From CAWHJB01 sp963698715 (GTDB lineage: Bacteria; Chloroflexota; Anaerolineae; Anaerolineales; UBA4823): DNA of 64,000 nucleotides. The stretch lies in assembly GCA_963698715.1 (NCBI GenBank), contig CAVORW010000001.1, positions 62,001-126,000 on the forward strand, given 5' to 3'. The notes under the pieces were generated by a model. The model was not told the DNA's origin. It saw only the letters and a program-made list of their open reading frames with translations, and searched no databases. Positions 1 to 8,795 of the stretch are shown here, one piece after another. Numbering within the stretch: position 1 is the stretch's first letter; the number at the start of each line of letters is the position of its first letter. The translations under genes and the position numbers were made by a program.

Positions 1-459
1 CATTCCGAGGCTGCTGTCCGGGGACACACTGCCGATGCTTTGGAAAAGATCGGGCGAAGTCATCCAGAACTGCTTTTGCCTTATCTCTCCAAGCTGCTGA
101 CCAGCAGCCGGCAAGACCCGGTCGCCATGGTCAAAATGCATCTGGCGATGATCTTTGGGCATTTGGCAATCTATTCCGAGCGGGTCACTGAGCTTCTTAC
201 GGCCTTGCTGGGGTTGTTACAAGATGAGAGCGTATTTGCTGCCAGCTGGGCCATCGCCAGTCTTTGTATTCTGGGACGCAAATACCCGGTCCACCAAGAG
301 CAAATCCTTCAACAGATCGTGCCGTTGCAACGGCATAGAAGTGCGGCTATCCGGTCGAGAGTCAAGAAAGCAATCCATTTGCTGACCAATGACAAGGCTG
401 CATTTCCACCGGGCTGGGTCAAGAGCGAACACCTCCGATCTTTGGCGCGTGGACGGTAA
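1..459 (+). CDS. HEAT-repeat protein, C-terminal part (5' end outside window)
   Basis: The frame is open from the first base of the window, so the true start lies upstream; the TTG at 40 is only an internal codon. The 152 visible residues form pairs of amphipathic helices (for example LLPYLSKLLTS and VTELLTALLGLLQDES followed by FAASWAIASLCILG), the pattern of HEAT or PBS-lyase-type alpha-solenoid repeats that mediate protein-protein contacts. The C-terminus is basic (SEHLRSLARGR). No catalytic motif is visible. Specific function unknown; the repeat assignment is fairly secure. Confidence 0.7.
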   Translation, partial: HSEAAVRGHTADALEKIGRSHPELLLPYLSKLLTSSRQDPVAMVKMHLAMIFGHLAIYSERVTELLTALLGLLQDESVFAASWAIASLCILGRKYPVHQEQILQQIVPLQRHRSAAIRSRVKKAIHLLTNDKAAFPPGWVKSEHLRSLARGR

Positions 460-990
460 TTCATCATGGCATTTGTTCTGGCAATCGGGTGAACGAATCC
501 TCAAAATGCAGCCCAGGTGGGCTTCAAGAGTTGCCTGTATAACGAGAGCCGTCCTGGTCGGGGCAGCCAATCGGTCGGCGGCTTGGAATCCTGCCATTTT
601 CGACAGGAGAATCACTAAATGGAGAGCCAGAGTATAAAAATTCGAGCTATTATTGAAAATGCGGGCAAAGGCGTTTTTACTCAGCTTTCTTGCTCTCATC
701 AAAAAGAGTACCTTCTGCAACACCCAAATCCTTTCTTGTCTGAGACATGGGTTAACTGGCCAAGCAGGCATGTCAAGTCAAATGATAATGTTACCGAAGG
801 GGCATCGTTCTACCAAAAGATAATATTACCGCACAAGTCGGCTCCTTTCATGACATGGTAAAATTTTACTGCTCGCTTGGAGCATAGGGGCAGCGCCCCT
901 AAAAAATGCGAACTACATCTGCGATATTTTAGTGCCCCCATTTTAAACCCCACTATAGTGACCGAAACCAGAGGAGGTACAATAAGCGAT
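460..990. other. 531-nt intergenic region, no gene seen
   Basis: The frames here lack start sites with ribosome binding sites and show no family resemblance. The sequence before 991 ends in a Shine-Dalgarno-like GAGGAGG (971-977). No hairpin or clear sigma-70 promoter was recognised. Confidence 0.5.
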
Positions 991-1284
991 ATGGATGAAA
1001 TGATAACGGTTGAAAATGTGAACCATCCGGGACAAACAACTCGGGTAAAGAAGGTTATGTACGAGGCTATGAAGAAAGCCATGTTAAAAGTTCTGCCGGC
1101 TGAAGCGCCTGGCCTGACTCAGATTGAGATGCGTGAAGCAGTGGTTCCGCATCTGCCGCAGGATCTGTATCCGGGCGGAGCCAAGGCTGGCTGGTGGGCC
1201 AAGTCCGTACAGCTGGACCTGGAGGCCAAAGGTATCTTGGTTCGGGAGACCAGCAAACCGCTGCGCTGGCATCGGGCTGGCTGA
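991..1284 (+). CDS. small conserved protein, DUF6958-like
   Basis: This 97-residue protein has the conserved-looking core PGLTQIEMREAVVPHLP, then GGAKAGWWAKSVQLDLEAK and a basic end SKPLRWHR. From memory this matches the small DUF6958 family; no function is known to me. The helix-turn-helix-like spacing followed by a short wing suggests a small winged-helix fold, which is inference. The ATG at 991 is chosen because GAGGAGG lies upstream and homology-like sequence starts with the ENVNHPGQT segment; a second in-frame ATG lies at 1000. The open frame upstream to 877 is probably non-coding. A hairpin terminator follows at 1422. Confidence 0.7.
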   Translation: MDEMITVENVNHPGQTTRVKKVMYEAMKKAMLKVLPAEAPGLTQIEMREAVVPHLPQDLYPGGAKAGWWAKSVQLDLEAKGILVRETSKPLRWHRAG

Positions 1285-1421
1285 AGCTCGCTGAAACCTG
1301 GCGGGCTTTGTCCGCGGTAAGACAAAAAATAACTGGCAGGCTTTCCCGTAGAGAGCGATCTTTAACGTAAAAACGGGATAAATCGCATTCAGGATTATTT
1401 TAGCTGGCCGATAAGAATTCA

Positions 1422-1447
1422 AGTGCCCTCCATCCCTGGAGGGCGCT
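1422..1447 (+). terminator. intrinsic terminator after the DUF6958-like gene
   Basis: An 11-bp stem (AGTGCCCTCCA pairing with TGGAGGGCGCT, one G-T pair) with loop TCCC is followed directly by TTTT on the plus strand. It lies between the plus-strand gene ending at 1284 and the convergent aminotransferase gene ending at 1508. Confidence 0.65.
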
Positions 1448-1507
1448 TTTCGATATCTTGTTATTGCTATATGGGGGTCCAAATCATTGTGCTTGCGCGG
1501 GAGTATC

Positions 1508-2788
1508 TCAATTGTGATAATGCTCCCGCAGTTTTTTGGCGGCTTGAGCCAGCTCGCCGGCATTTTCCTGGATCTTCTTGATGGCAGCCACGGCATCATT
1601 CACGCCCTTAGGCCCAGTTCTGAAGACAGATTCATCCAGCCAGACAGCTTCGCGCTCACAGGCCCGAGTCGCTTCGGGCAGGTCCATCTGGTCGAACCTG
1701 AAGTATTCTGGAAAAGCACTTGGTACAGCCAGCCTTGATTTTTGGGGTTGGAACAGCGAATAGTTGTTCATGGCCTCGTAGCCCACCCAGCAATCAACAC
1801 CTTCGGCATCCAGCGCGGCGCACAAGACATCATGTTCCACGCCAAATACTTCGGGCTGAATGGCGAAGATATAGCGGTAAAACGAACGGGTGGTGTGGCG
1901 TGGATCGCGCTGGAGCACGCGGATACCCTGGATCTCGCTCAACGATTCGTCCATGTAAGCAGCCATCGTTTCCCGCTGTTTGGCCTGGGCTGGGAAGCGC
2001 TCAATGCCAACCAGTGCAAGCGCGGCAGACATCTCGCTCAGTCGAAAGTTGCCGCCTACCTGGAACGCCATGCTGCTGTCTTCAGGGCCGCCACCTAGTG
2101 CGTGCGGACGACCGCAATCGATAATGCTGGCAGCTTTGGCAGCCATTTCAGGTGAGCGGCATAGCAGGATGCCACCCTCGCCGGTGGTTAATGTCTTCGA
2201 CGATTGCAGGCTGAACGAGCCGAAATGACCCAGCGTGCCCGCGCCTTTGCCGTCCCATTTGGCGCCGTGGGCATGGGCGCAGTCTTCAATCACGATCAGG
2301 TTATTCTGCGCCGCCAACGCCAGGGTGGCGTCCATATCAGCCATGCTCGCGCCAAGGTGGACTGGGATAATGGCCTTCGTTTTCGGGGTGATGGCTTTTT
2401 TAGCAGCCTTTGGATCAAGACAGTAGGTGTTCGGATCCACATCCACAATCACTGGGATGGCCCCGGCTGCCATCGGGGCAGAGGCGGTAGCCTGGAAGGT
2501 GTAAGCAGGCACGATGACTTCATCGCCCCAACCGATGCCTGCTGCGCGCAGCGCCACTTCCATTGTCACAGTACCATTTGCCATAGGTACTGCGAAACCG
2601 CCGCCTTGGAGTTCGGCAAACTTGCGGGCCAGTTCGGCCGTCTTCGGGCCGGGATAAGGATACCCGCCCCATTGCCCTGACTTGATGACCTCGGTCACAG
2701 CATCAATATCACGCTGATCCCAGACTGGCCATTCAGGATAGGACTCGGTGCGGGTTTTTGGCCCGCCGAGAATTGCGAGTTGCGACAT
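1508..2788 (-). CDS. DegT/DnrJ/EryC1/StrS-family PLP aminotransferase
   Basis: A 426-residue member of the sugar/cyclitol aminotransferase family, which transfers an amino group to a keto-sugar or keto-cyclitol using PLP. The PLP lysine lies in SLQSSKTLTTGEGG, the family signature, preceded by IEDCAHAHGAKWDGK and the substrate-loop segment VPAYTFQATASAP. The ATG at 2788 has GGAGG just upstream; the longer TTG start at 2809 is less likely. It is the last gene of the LacI-controlled sugar locus, 198 nt after the kinase gene. Its substrate is probably a keto-sugar or inosose made by the Gfo/Idh/MocA enzyme of the same locus (inference). Confidence 0.88.
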   Translation of the reverse strand: MSQLAILGGPKTRTESYPEWPVWDQRDIDAVTEVIKSGQWGGYPYPGPKTAELARKFAELQGGGFAVPMANGTVTMEVALRAAGIGWGDEVIVPAYTFQATASAPMAAGAIPVIVDVDPNTYCLDPKAAKKAITPKTKAIIPVHLGASMADMDATLALAAQNNLIVIEDCAHAHGAKWDGKGAGTLGHFGSFSLQSSKTLTTGEGGILLCRSPEMAAKAASIIDCGRPHALGGGPEDSSMAFQVGGNFRLSEMSAALALVGIERFPAQAKQRETMAAYMDESLSEIQGIRVLQRDPRHTTRSFYRYIFAIQPEVFGVEHDVLCAALDAEGVDCWVGYEAMNNYSLFQPQKSRLAVPSAFPEYFRFDQMDLPEATRACEREAVWLDESVFRTGPKGVNDAVAAIKKIQENAGELAQAAKKLREHYHN

Positions 2789-2986
2789 AAGACCTCCATC
2801 AGGAAACAATTTTTATTCTGGTCAGCCGATATTCAAGAAAACCAGCACCTCAGGGAGCTATTTGGCGGGGGGTATTGCAGCCCAGTTTGGGTTATTACTG
2901 GCTCCGCATGGCAGCCATCACTCTGGGGCCAACTTCTTTGCTGATCGAATTGGTCTCTTCGTAAAGCTGGCCCGCAGTTGCTTGTT

Positions 2987-3967
2987 TCATTCTTGCACCA
3001 ACTCTTTCGCGTTTTGGATAAGAATTTGTCGGACAGGGTAGCCGTCCACGCCTGCCATCTGCATGCCGAGCAGGACTGGACCGACCACAGGTGGGCCTTC
3101 CAGACGGGTGATGAGGGCTTGGGGCACATGCTGGTGGATGATCCGGCGCATGGGTCCGGTGAGCAGTTCGCCACCTTCAAACACGCTGCCCGATTGAACT
3201 ATTTCGACAGCCTCAGCCTCCATTCCGATCTGACGTGTGACCGCTACGGTCAACCAGCCGAGTTCTTCGCCCGCCCACTTCAAGACTTCCAATGCGGCGG
3301 CATCGCCTCCTTGGGCGGCCTCAAATATTTGCACGGCTAGGGATGGAGACAAGTGATATTTTTCATTGGACAACCCCTCCATCAGGTCTAGTTCATCGCT
3401 GGCGCCGCAGGCTTTAAGGTAAATGGCGGTCAGGGCATTGGGTGGGATGCGCTTGATCCAGGCGTAATTGACCAGGTGCAAGCCCTTCCAGACAATTTCG
3501 CTGCCGCCGCCAAACTCCCCAAAAGATGATCCATTCCCAACAATCCGGCCTTCTTCACCTTGCGAGCCACGCCCACAGCAGTTGACACCTGATCCGGCGG
3601 TAATGTTCACCCCGATGCCATGGGTGGTTCCTGCCAGCAAACCATTGACGCCATCGTTAACAATATCTACTGGACAGGCCAGGCTCAGCCTGGCGATAAC
3701 TTCCAGGTGCGGCGCTCGGTCCGAGGGAAAGTCGAAACCTGCCACGCCGAAACCTGCCCCGGCGATTTCGCAGCTGGTAACTTTTGCCATATGGCTGGCC
3801 TGTTCAAAAGATTGCTGCAGGGCATGCGCCAATCCGGCATAGCCAACCCCTTGGTGGTTGCCGCCCCCGGCCCTGCCGAAGCCGAGGCATTGCCCGGCTT
3901 CATCCACGATCAATGCATGGGTCTTGGATGAGCCAACGTCGATTCCAAGAAAACAGTTTTTCGTCAT
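2987..3967 (-). CDS. BadF/BadG/BcrA/BcrD-type ATPase, N-acetylglucosamine-kinase-like sugar kinase
   Basis: A 326-residue ASKHA-fold protein. The phosphate-1 loop is GIDVGSSKTHALIVDEAG at the N-terminus, followed by GGGNHQGVGYAG, and the second nucleotide-binding segment is GIGVNITAGSGVNCCGRG. Family members phosphorylate GlcNAc, GlcN or other sugars at the 6-hydroxyl. In this locus it could supply the 6-phosphate needed by the adjacent GH4 enzyme, because the sugar enters through an ABC importer rather than a PTS. The start ATG is at 3967. An unexplained 206-nt spacer separates it from the GH4 gene. Confidence 0.8.
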   Translation of the reverse strand: MTKNCFLGIDVGSSKTHALIVDEAGQCLGFGRAGGGNHQGVGYAGLAHALQQSFEQASHMAKVTSCEIAGAGFGVAGFDFPSDRAPHLEVIARLSLACPVDIVNDGVNGLLAGTTHGIGVNITAGSGVNCCGRGSQGEEGRIVGNGSSFGEFGGGSEIVWKGLHLVNYAWIKRIPPNALTAIYLKACGASDELDLMEGLSNEKYHLSPSLAVQIFEAAQGGDAAALEVLKWAGEELGWLTVAVTRQIGMEAEAVEIVQSGSVFEGGELLTGPMRRIIHQHVPQALITRLEGPPVVGPVLLGMQMAGVDGYPVRQILIQNAKELVQE

Positions 3968-4173
3968 AATAAACTTTTTACCACCGGGTTATATCCATGC
4001 AAGATGTAAAAGGCGAGTACACCTGCTTTGGCTTCAGAAAGTGTTGCAGCACCCAGGCTGACCGGTGCGACCATGCTGCGGATTTTACGAATGGTGGTGA
4101 ATTCTGGTGTGGTGGCATTCATGGCTGTCCTGACAAATCGCCAACAACTTTTCAAGCGTGAGGAGTTTTTACT

Positions 4174-5466
4174 TCATTTGAAGAATTGCGGCAGCCATTG
4201 CCGGTTCGTTATTAATAGGTCGTCTAATACTTCCGAGACTTTATCGGCGCTCGGTCCTAGTGGATGGACCATTAACGCTTGGTAGGCGGCGTTCCTGTCA
4301 GCATGTACGGCAGCCTGGACGGTGAGGATCTCATACATTTGGACGGGAGATACCAGGCCGAAACAGGCAGCTGGCAGCGGGTCTGCTGGCAGCGGGTGGA
4401 TGCCGTGCCGGTCTACTCTGGCTGGAAGCTCCAACACCCAATCTGCTGGCCATTGCTTAACTGCATCGTCGTTGCGTACGTTGACGATATGGATTTGGCC
4501 CAAATCATTGTGATGAGAGTCAATCAATTGGGTTGCCAGGGTCGAGTAGTACGCACCGCCTCGGTTCATCAGGCCGGCGGGAAGATCGCTCGTGGTCGGG
4601 TCTGCATACTTTTGCAGCAAACCTTTCTCAATCTCCATCACTTCTTCGGCGCGTGAGGGCGGCCACAGATCCTGTGCTTTGAGCTTTTTAGCAGTATAGT
4701 AGAAATATTGCAGATAGTAGTTGGGGATCATACCGAGTGATTCGACTGTGTTGATATCCCATTCGGGGGCTGGCTCCTGCTTCAGCCTCTCAATATAGGC
4801 TGTGAAAAGCTGTGGCCACACATCTTCCCCATCGACGGTGAATCCATAATGCCAGGTGAGATGATTGAGGCCAAGGGTATGCAAAATAGCCTTATCGTCG
4901 GCAATCTTCTGGCCTGTGGATTTTTCTAGCTCGGTGATGATTTCCATTTTAGTCGTGATACCGACGTTGCAAACTCCCACTGCTGGGACATCCGGCGCAT
5001 AACGGCTGAGCGCTTCCGTAATCAGGCCGGCAGGATTGGTGAAATTGGCGATCAGCGCGCCTGGTGCGGTTTCACGGACGTCGTTGGCGATGCTTAATAT
5101 GACGGGGATCGTGCGCAAAGCCTTGGCCATGCCACCCACACCGGTTGTCTCTTGCCCTATTAAGCCATGCCGCTTGCCTAGATATTCATCCCCCCGGCGG
5201 GCGGGCATCATCCCGACCCGCAGCTGCGTGATCACGTAAGATGCTCCTGCAATTGCAGCCCGCTGGTTCAGCGACTGCACTATTTTAAATGGGTCACCTT
5301 TGGCCTTGACCATCCGTTCGGCAAACCCGCCGACGATTTCAAGGCGCGTTTTGTCAATATCCATCAGCCAAAGCTCTTCGAGCGGCAGGCGATCCACTCT
5401 GGCGAGGAACCCGTTAACCAGCTCTGGAGTATAGGTTGATCCGCCGCCAATCACTGTGATCTTCAT
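4174..5466 (-). CDS. glycoside hydrolase family 4, probable 6-phospho-beta-glucosidase
   Basis: A 430-residue GH4 enzyme; the family cleaves glycosides by an NAD- and Mn-dependent oxidation/elimination route. The NAD-binding start is KITVIGGGSTYTPELV. The metal-ligand cysteine lies in VGVCNVGITTK, and the metal-binding histidine region is LGLNHLTWHYG. The CN pair at the cysteine is typical of the 6-phospho-beta-glucosidase branch rather than the alpha-galactosidase or alpha-glucosidase branches. Its start overlaps the Gfo/Idh/MocA stop by 4 nt (ATGA), so the two are translationally coupled. The C-terminal half (GGAYYSTLATQLIDS) is complete, with a length normal for the family. Confidence 0.9.
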   Translation of the reverse strand: MKITVIGGGSTYTPELVNGFLARVDRLPLEELWLMDIDKTRLEIVGGFAERMVKAKGDPFKIVQSLNQRAAIAGASYVITQLRVGMMPARRGDEYLGKRHGLIGQETTGVGGMAKALRTIPVILSIANDVRETAPGALIANFTNPAGLITEALSRYAPDVPAVGVCNVGITTKMEIITELEKSTGQKIADDKAILHTLGLNHLTWHYGFTVDGEDVWPQLFTAYIERLKQEPAPEWDINTVESLGMIPNYYLQYFYYTAKKLKAQDLWPPSRAEEVMEIEKGLLQKYADPTTSDLPAGLMNRGGAYYSTLATQLIDSHHNDLGQIHIVNVRNDDAVKQWPADWVLELPARVDRHGIHPLPADPLPAACFGLVSPVQMYEILTVQAAVHADRNAAYQALMVHPLGPSADKVSEVLDDLLITNRQWLPQFFK

Positions 5467-6479
5467 TGTTCTCTTTTAATCTCCACTACCTGACCGGTTT
5501 GGGCGCTTTCGTAGGCCGCATCCACAACTTTCATGTTGACCAACCCCTCCACCCCGCCAGGTATGGGTCTCTGACCGGAGTGGATGCACTCAATGAAATA
5601 CGCCATCTGGGCATCATACATGGCTTGTGGGCACTGTTCCGCCCGGGGGAAGGCAAAGCCCGGGTCAACCACTTCCAGCTTTTCTTGTTCTATGTTCGGC
5701 AGTTCCAGTCTGGTTGGATACAGCTGCCCAAATCCCGAGGTACCGTACAACTGAGTGGCTGCCTCCGGCCCGTCTGAGTGGGGCTGCCACCAGCCCGACT
5801 CAATATAGGAAACCGCACCATTATCCCAGTTGACAATCACCAATCCGGTGTCATCCACATCGAAATCCCGGTAATATGTGCCGATCCGGGCATACACGCT
5901 GGTTGGTTGCGGGTCACCGAGCAGGAAGCGGGCTGTGTCCAGCGCATGGATGCCCATATCGGCCATGGCCCCACCGCCCGCCAGTGCTTTCTGCGTGAAC
6001 CAGCCCGATGGTCCCCAATGCGTATGCACACCGTATCCCTTGGTGCGGACGATTTTCCCCAGTCGGGCTGCCTGTTCTTTCAACCAGAGGGCCTCCACAT
6101 CGAAACGCCAGCAGTGCGCAACCATCAGCAATGCGCCCGATTCCTGGCTGGCGGCCACCATTTGCTCCGCTTCGACGGCGTTCATTGCCATTGGCTTCTC
6201 GACCATTACATGCACGCCCCGTTCCAATGCGGCTATGGTTTGTGGATGGTGCAAATAATTTGGCGTGCAAACTACCAGTGCATCCACACCGCCTTCGTCC
6301 AGTAATGCCTCCACCGAGGCAAAACAGCACTTAATTCCAAATTTCCCGGCCAGTGCCTTCGATTTATCCGAATAATTTTCCACCACAGCCACAAGCTCCA
6401 CATCCGGCTGGTTCTGGGCAGCTTTGGCATGGATGTTGGCGATATACCCTGCTCCGGTCAAAGCAATTTTTAGGCTCAT
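5463..6479 (-). CDS. Gfo/Idh/MocA-family NAD(P)-dependent oxidoreductase
   Basis: A 338-residue sugar or inositol dehydrogenase. The Rossmann motif is IALTGAGYIANIHAKAA, and the EKP motif is present as MVEKPMAMNAVEAEQ, with the catalytic-lysine region near residue 95. The C-terminal alpha/beta domain includes GGAMADMGIHALDTARFLLG, the usual D-x-x-x-H site. Family members oxidise hydroxyls of sugars or cyclitols. It overlaps the GH4 gene and lies 170 nt after the permease gene. With the DegT aminotransferase it could make and aminate a keto-sugar (inference). Confidence 0.88.
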   Translation of the reverse strand: MSLKIALTGAGYIANIHAKAAQNQPDVELVAVVENYSDKSKALAGKFGIKCCFASVEALLDEGGVDALVVCTPNYLHHPQTIAALERGVHVMVEKPMAMNAVEAEQMVAASQESGALLMVAHCWRFDVEALWLKEQAARLGKIVRTKGYGVHTHWGPSGWFTQKALAGGGAMADMGIHALDTARFLLGDPQPTSVYARIGTYYRDFDVDDTGLVIVNWDNGAVSYIESGWWQPHSDGPEAATQLYGTSGFGQLYPTRLELPNIEQEKLEVVDPGFAFPRAEQCPQAMYDAQMAYFIECIHSGQRPIPGGVEGLVNMKVVDAAYESAQTGQVVEIKREQ

Positions 6480-6649
6480 TCTAAGGTCCTTTCAACACCA
6501 TCGCTCGGAGGTCTTTTTCGGGTAAGAAATCGTCCAACAGGCGGTTATAGAAGAATTTTTTTCGGAGCTTGCCAAGCATGTGGTCGATTGTGACGCGCTC
6601 ACGATTTGGCCGTTTTGGGCTTTGAAAAGATCCATGATTGGGCGACGCT

Positions 6650-7801
6650 TTATTCCTTCGAACCCGTCAATTTGATGCCTTGGATAAAGGTCTTCTGGGC
6701 AAAGAAGAAGGCGATCACAATCGGCACAGTGAAGACGGTTGCAGCCGCCATCAACTGGTTCCAGATCATCGTTCGCTGGCTTTGGAAGTCCTGTAAACCC
6801 AGCGCCATGGTGAAGTTTTTTGGGCTGGTCAGGAAGAGCAAGGGTCCGGTGAAATCATTCCAGGCCCACAGAAATGTAAAGACTGTGACGGTTGCCAGAA
6901 CGGGTACCGAGAGCGGCAGAACGACACGGGTGAAAATTTGCCATTCGGATGCCCCATCAACTCGGGCTGCATCACACATCTCTTCTGGAATCGTTCGGAA
7001 GAATTGGCGCAGCAGGAATACGTCGTAGGCGTTGGCAAAGAAAGTGGGGATGATCAACGGCAGGAATGAGTCGCCCCAACCCAGGTAATCGTTGAACAGC
7101 AGGTAAATCGGGATCATCGTCACCTGGAAGGGCAGCATCATGGTCGCCAATACGAGAATAAAGAGAATATCTCGCCCCGGAAATTTAATGCGAGCAAAAG
7201 CGTATGCAACCGGAGAGTTGGCCAAGAGGGTTCCAATGATGGAAAAGAAAGCCACCATCAGGCTGTTTCTGAAATAAATCCAGAAGCTGGCCCCAACAGT
7301 CGGCCGGCTGCCGCGGCTCATGGCATCGGGGAAATTCTGCCAGCGAAAACTGATCTGCATGATGGGTTCGGCGATTTTGGTCGCGCCTTCTTGGATTTCA
7401 TATTCCATTTCCAGTCCCGGGTTAGCCGGGTCAATGAACGTGCCGACGCCTTCGGCGATATTTACGGCGGCCAGACGTTTCATCCCGCTCTCTGTGCGAA
7501 CATTGTATAGGGGCAGTTTTTCGCCGTTGACTTCCACCAGTTCATTATCGTACGGCAGCCAACGTGGCGGTGTGTGAAACACATCCTGGCTGGATTTAAA
7601 AGCGGTCAGCATCATCCAGAGGAATGGTACCAGGAAAAAAAGCCCGAAAAAGTTGATGATGGCATGGCTGATCAGGGTTCTGAAAAAATTGCGAATTTTG
7701 CGAGCCCGCAGGCGTTTGCGCTGCTCTTCTTGCGCATGTGGGGATACCTTAAGATGAGGATACGGAGTGTGGGTATTGGTTGCCATCTGGTCAGCCCGCA
7801 T
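6650..7801 (-). CDS. carbohydrate ABC transporter permease, MalG/UgpE type
   Basis: A 383-residue inner-membrane permease. After a basic cytoplasmic N-terminus there is a first membrane segment (AIINFFGLFFLVPFLWMML), then five further helices. The EAA loop that docks the ATPase reads DAARVDGASEWQIFTRVVLP. Unusually, about 110 residues lie between helix 1 and helix 2 (roughly residues 70-175), giving a large extracytoplasmic loop; most MalG-type proteins are about 280 residues. The ATG at 7801 overlaps the upstream permease by 11 nt; an alternative ATG is at 7786. Confidence 0.88.
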   Translation of the reverse strand: MRADQMATNTHTPYPHLKVSPHAQEEQRKRLRARKIRNFFRTLISHAIINFFGLFFLVPFLWMMLTAFKSSQDVFHTPPRWLPYDNELVEVNGEKLPLYNVRTESGMKRLAAVNIAEGVGTFIDPANPGLEMEYEIQEGATKIAEPIMQISFRWQNFPDAMSRGSRPTVGASFWIYFRNSLMVAFFSIIGTLLANSPVAYAFARIKFPGRDILFILVLATMMLPFQVTMIPIYLLFNDYLGWGDSFLPLIIPTFFANAYDVFLLRQFFRTIPEEMCDAARVDGASEWQIFTRVVLPLSVPVLATVTVFTFLWAWNDFTGPLLFLTSPKNFTMALGLQDFQSQRTMIWNQLMAAATVFTVPIVIAFFFAQKTFIQGIKLTGSKE

Positions 7802-8735
7802 AGTAGGTAAAGCGCTCGCTGACCTTCAATAACAGGAGCGTACAAATCAAGATGATGATAAATAATATCCAGGCCATGGCAGAGGCATATCCCATTTTGA
7901 GCCATAGAAAAGCATTTTGGTACAGATAAACACTATAAAAGAGGGTCGAGTTTAGAGGATAACCAAGCCCGTGTGTGCCTCGGAAAACATAGGCTTGAGC
8001 AAAATATTGGAACATGGCAATCACGCCGGTAATTAAATTGAAAAGCGTAATCGGCGAAACCATCGGGATTGTGATGTGCCGGAGACGCTGCCACCAGCTG
8101 GCGCCGTCCAACTCGGCCGCCTCAAGCAATGAAATGGGCACATCCTGCAGGCTCGAGAGATAGATGACAATGGTGCCTCCCATACCCCACATCCCAAGCA
8201 AAATGAGCCCAGGTTTAGACCAGCTCGGGTTGCTCATCCAGTTTGGCCCCTGGATTCCCGCATAGCCCAGCAATGTGTTCAATATCCCAGTCTGCGGGTT
8301 CAGAATCCATAACCAGAGAATCGTACTGGCTACGGTCGGGACGATGGATGGTAAGAAGTAAATCAGACGGTAAAAAGATTGGCCGCGCACTTTCAGGTTA
8401 AGCAGCACCGCGCAAAAAAAGGATGCCAGTAATGTCAGGGGGACACCAATGCCAACCATATAGAGGGTGTTGGAGAGCGATGTCCAGTAATTTTTGTCTG
8501 CCAGCATGCCGGCATAATTCTGCAGCCCAATCCATTCGTTGGGCTGTCGGGGGTGATAGATGGTGAAACTGTATAAGAATGAAGCCACCATCGGATAGAG
8601 CGTGAATACCAGGAAGCCAATTGTCCAGGGCAGCAGGAACAGCATCCCGGTCTTGAAATTGGCGCGATCGCGACGATTCCATTTTGGCAACCGGGGAGGC
8701 CAGATTGTTTGTTTCTTGCCCTGAGGTTTTTCCAT
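7791..8735 (-). CDS. sugar ABC transporter permease, MalF/UgpA type
   Basis: A 314-residue permease with six predicted membrane helices, starting with MLFLLPWTIGFLVFTLYP. The EAA loop is EAAELDGASWWQRLRHITIP. It forms the heterodimeric channel with the downstream permease, with which its gene overlaps. GGAGG lies just before the ATG at 8735. No ATPase gene lies in the locus; in Gram-positive and Chloroflexota sugar importers a shared MsmK-like ATPase encoded elsewhere often serves (family knowledge), and I infer the same here. Confidence 0.9.
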   Translation of the reverse strand: MEKPQGKKQTIWPPRLPKWNRRDRANFKTGMLFLLPWTIGFLVFTLYPMVASFLYSFTIYHPRQPNEWIGLQNYAGMLADKNYWTSLSNTLYMVGIGVPLTLLASFFCAVLLNLKVRGQSFYRLIYFLPSIVPTVASTILWLWILNPQTGILNTLLGYAGIQGPNWMSNPSWSKPGLILLGMWGMGGTIVIYLSSLQDVPISLLEAAELDGASWWQRLRHITIPMVSPITLFNLITGVIAMFQYFAQAYVFRGTHGLGYPLNSTLFYSVYLYQNAFLWLKMGYASAMAWILFIIILICTLLLLKVSERFTYYAG

Positions 8736-8754
8736 GAGACCTCCTGCCTGGAGA

Positions 8755-8780
8755 AGAGGGCGGCGAATTCGCCGCCCTCT
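8755..8780 (-). promoter_or_regulatory. 26-bp perfect palindrome between binding-protein and permease genes
   Basis: AGAGGGCGGCGAA and its exact complement form one uninterrupted palindrome. It lies 16 nt after the binding-protein stop and 20 nt before the permease start, and has no T-run on either strand. This is the position of mRNA-stabilising, downstream-attenuating hairpins known from malE-malF type operons, where binding protein must outnumber permease. A similar hairpin occurs at 41553-41577. Confidence 0.6.
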
Positions 8781-8795
8781 GGTTCTAAAAAAGCG

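Noticed and set aside
217..771. 184-codon minus-strand open frame
   Set aside because: It is antisense to the HEAT gene over half its length, has no ribosome binding site, and shows no recognisable family.
2204..2680. 158-codon plus-strand frame inside the DegT gene
   Set aside because: Shadow of the minus-strand aminotransferase, which is clearly coding.
6481..6579. Short minus-strand frame (MLGKLRKKFFYNRLL...) ending 2 nt before the Gfo/Idh/MocA start
   Set aside because: It looks protein-like and its frame stays open further upstream, but it is only 32 codons from the nearest ATG and has no ribosome binding site; possibly a gene remnant.
8755..8780. Palindrome as a terminator
   Set aside because: No T-run on either strand and the permease genes must be transcribed beyond it.
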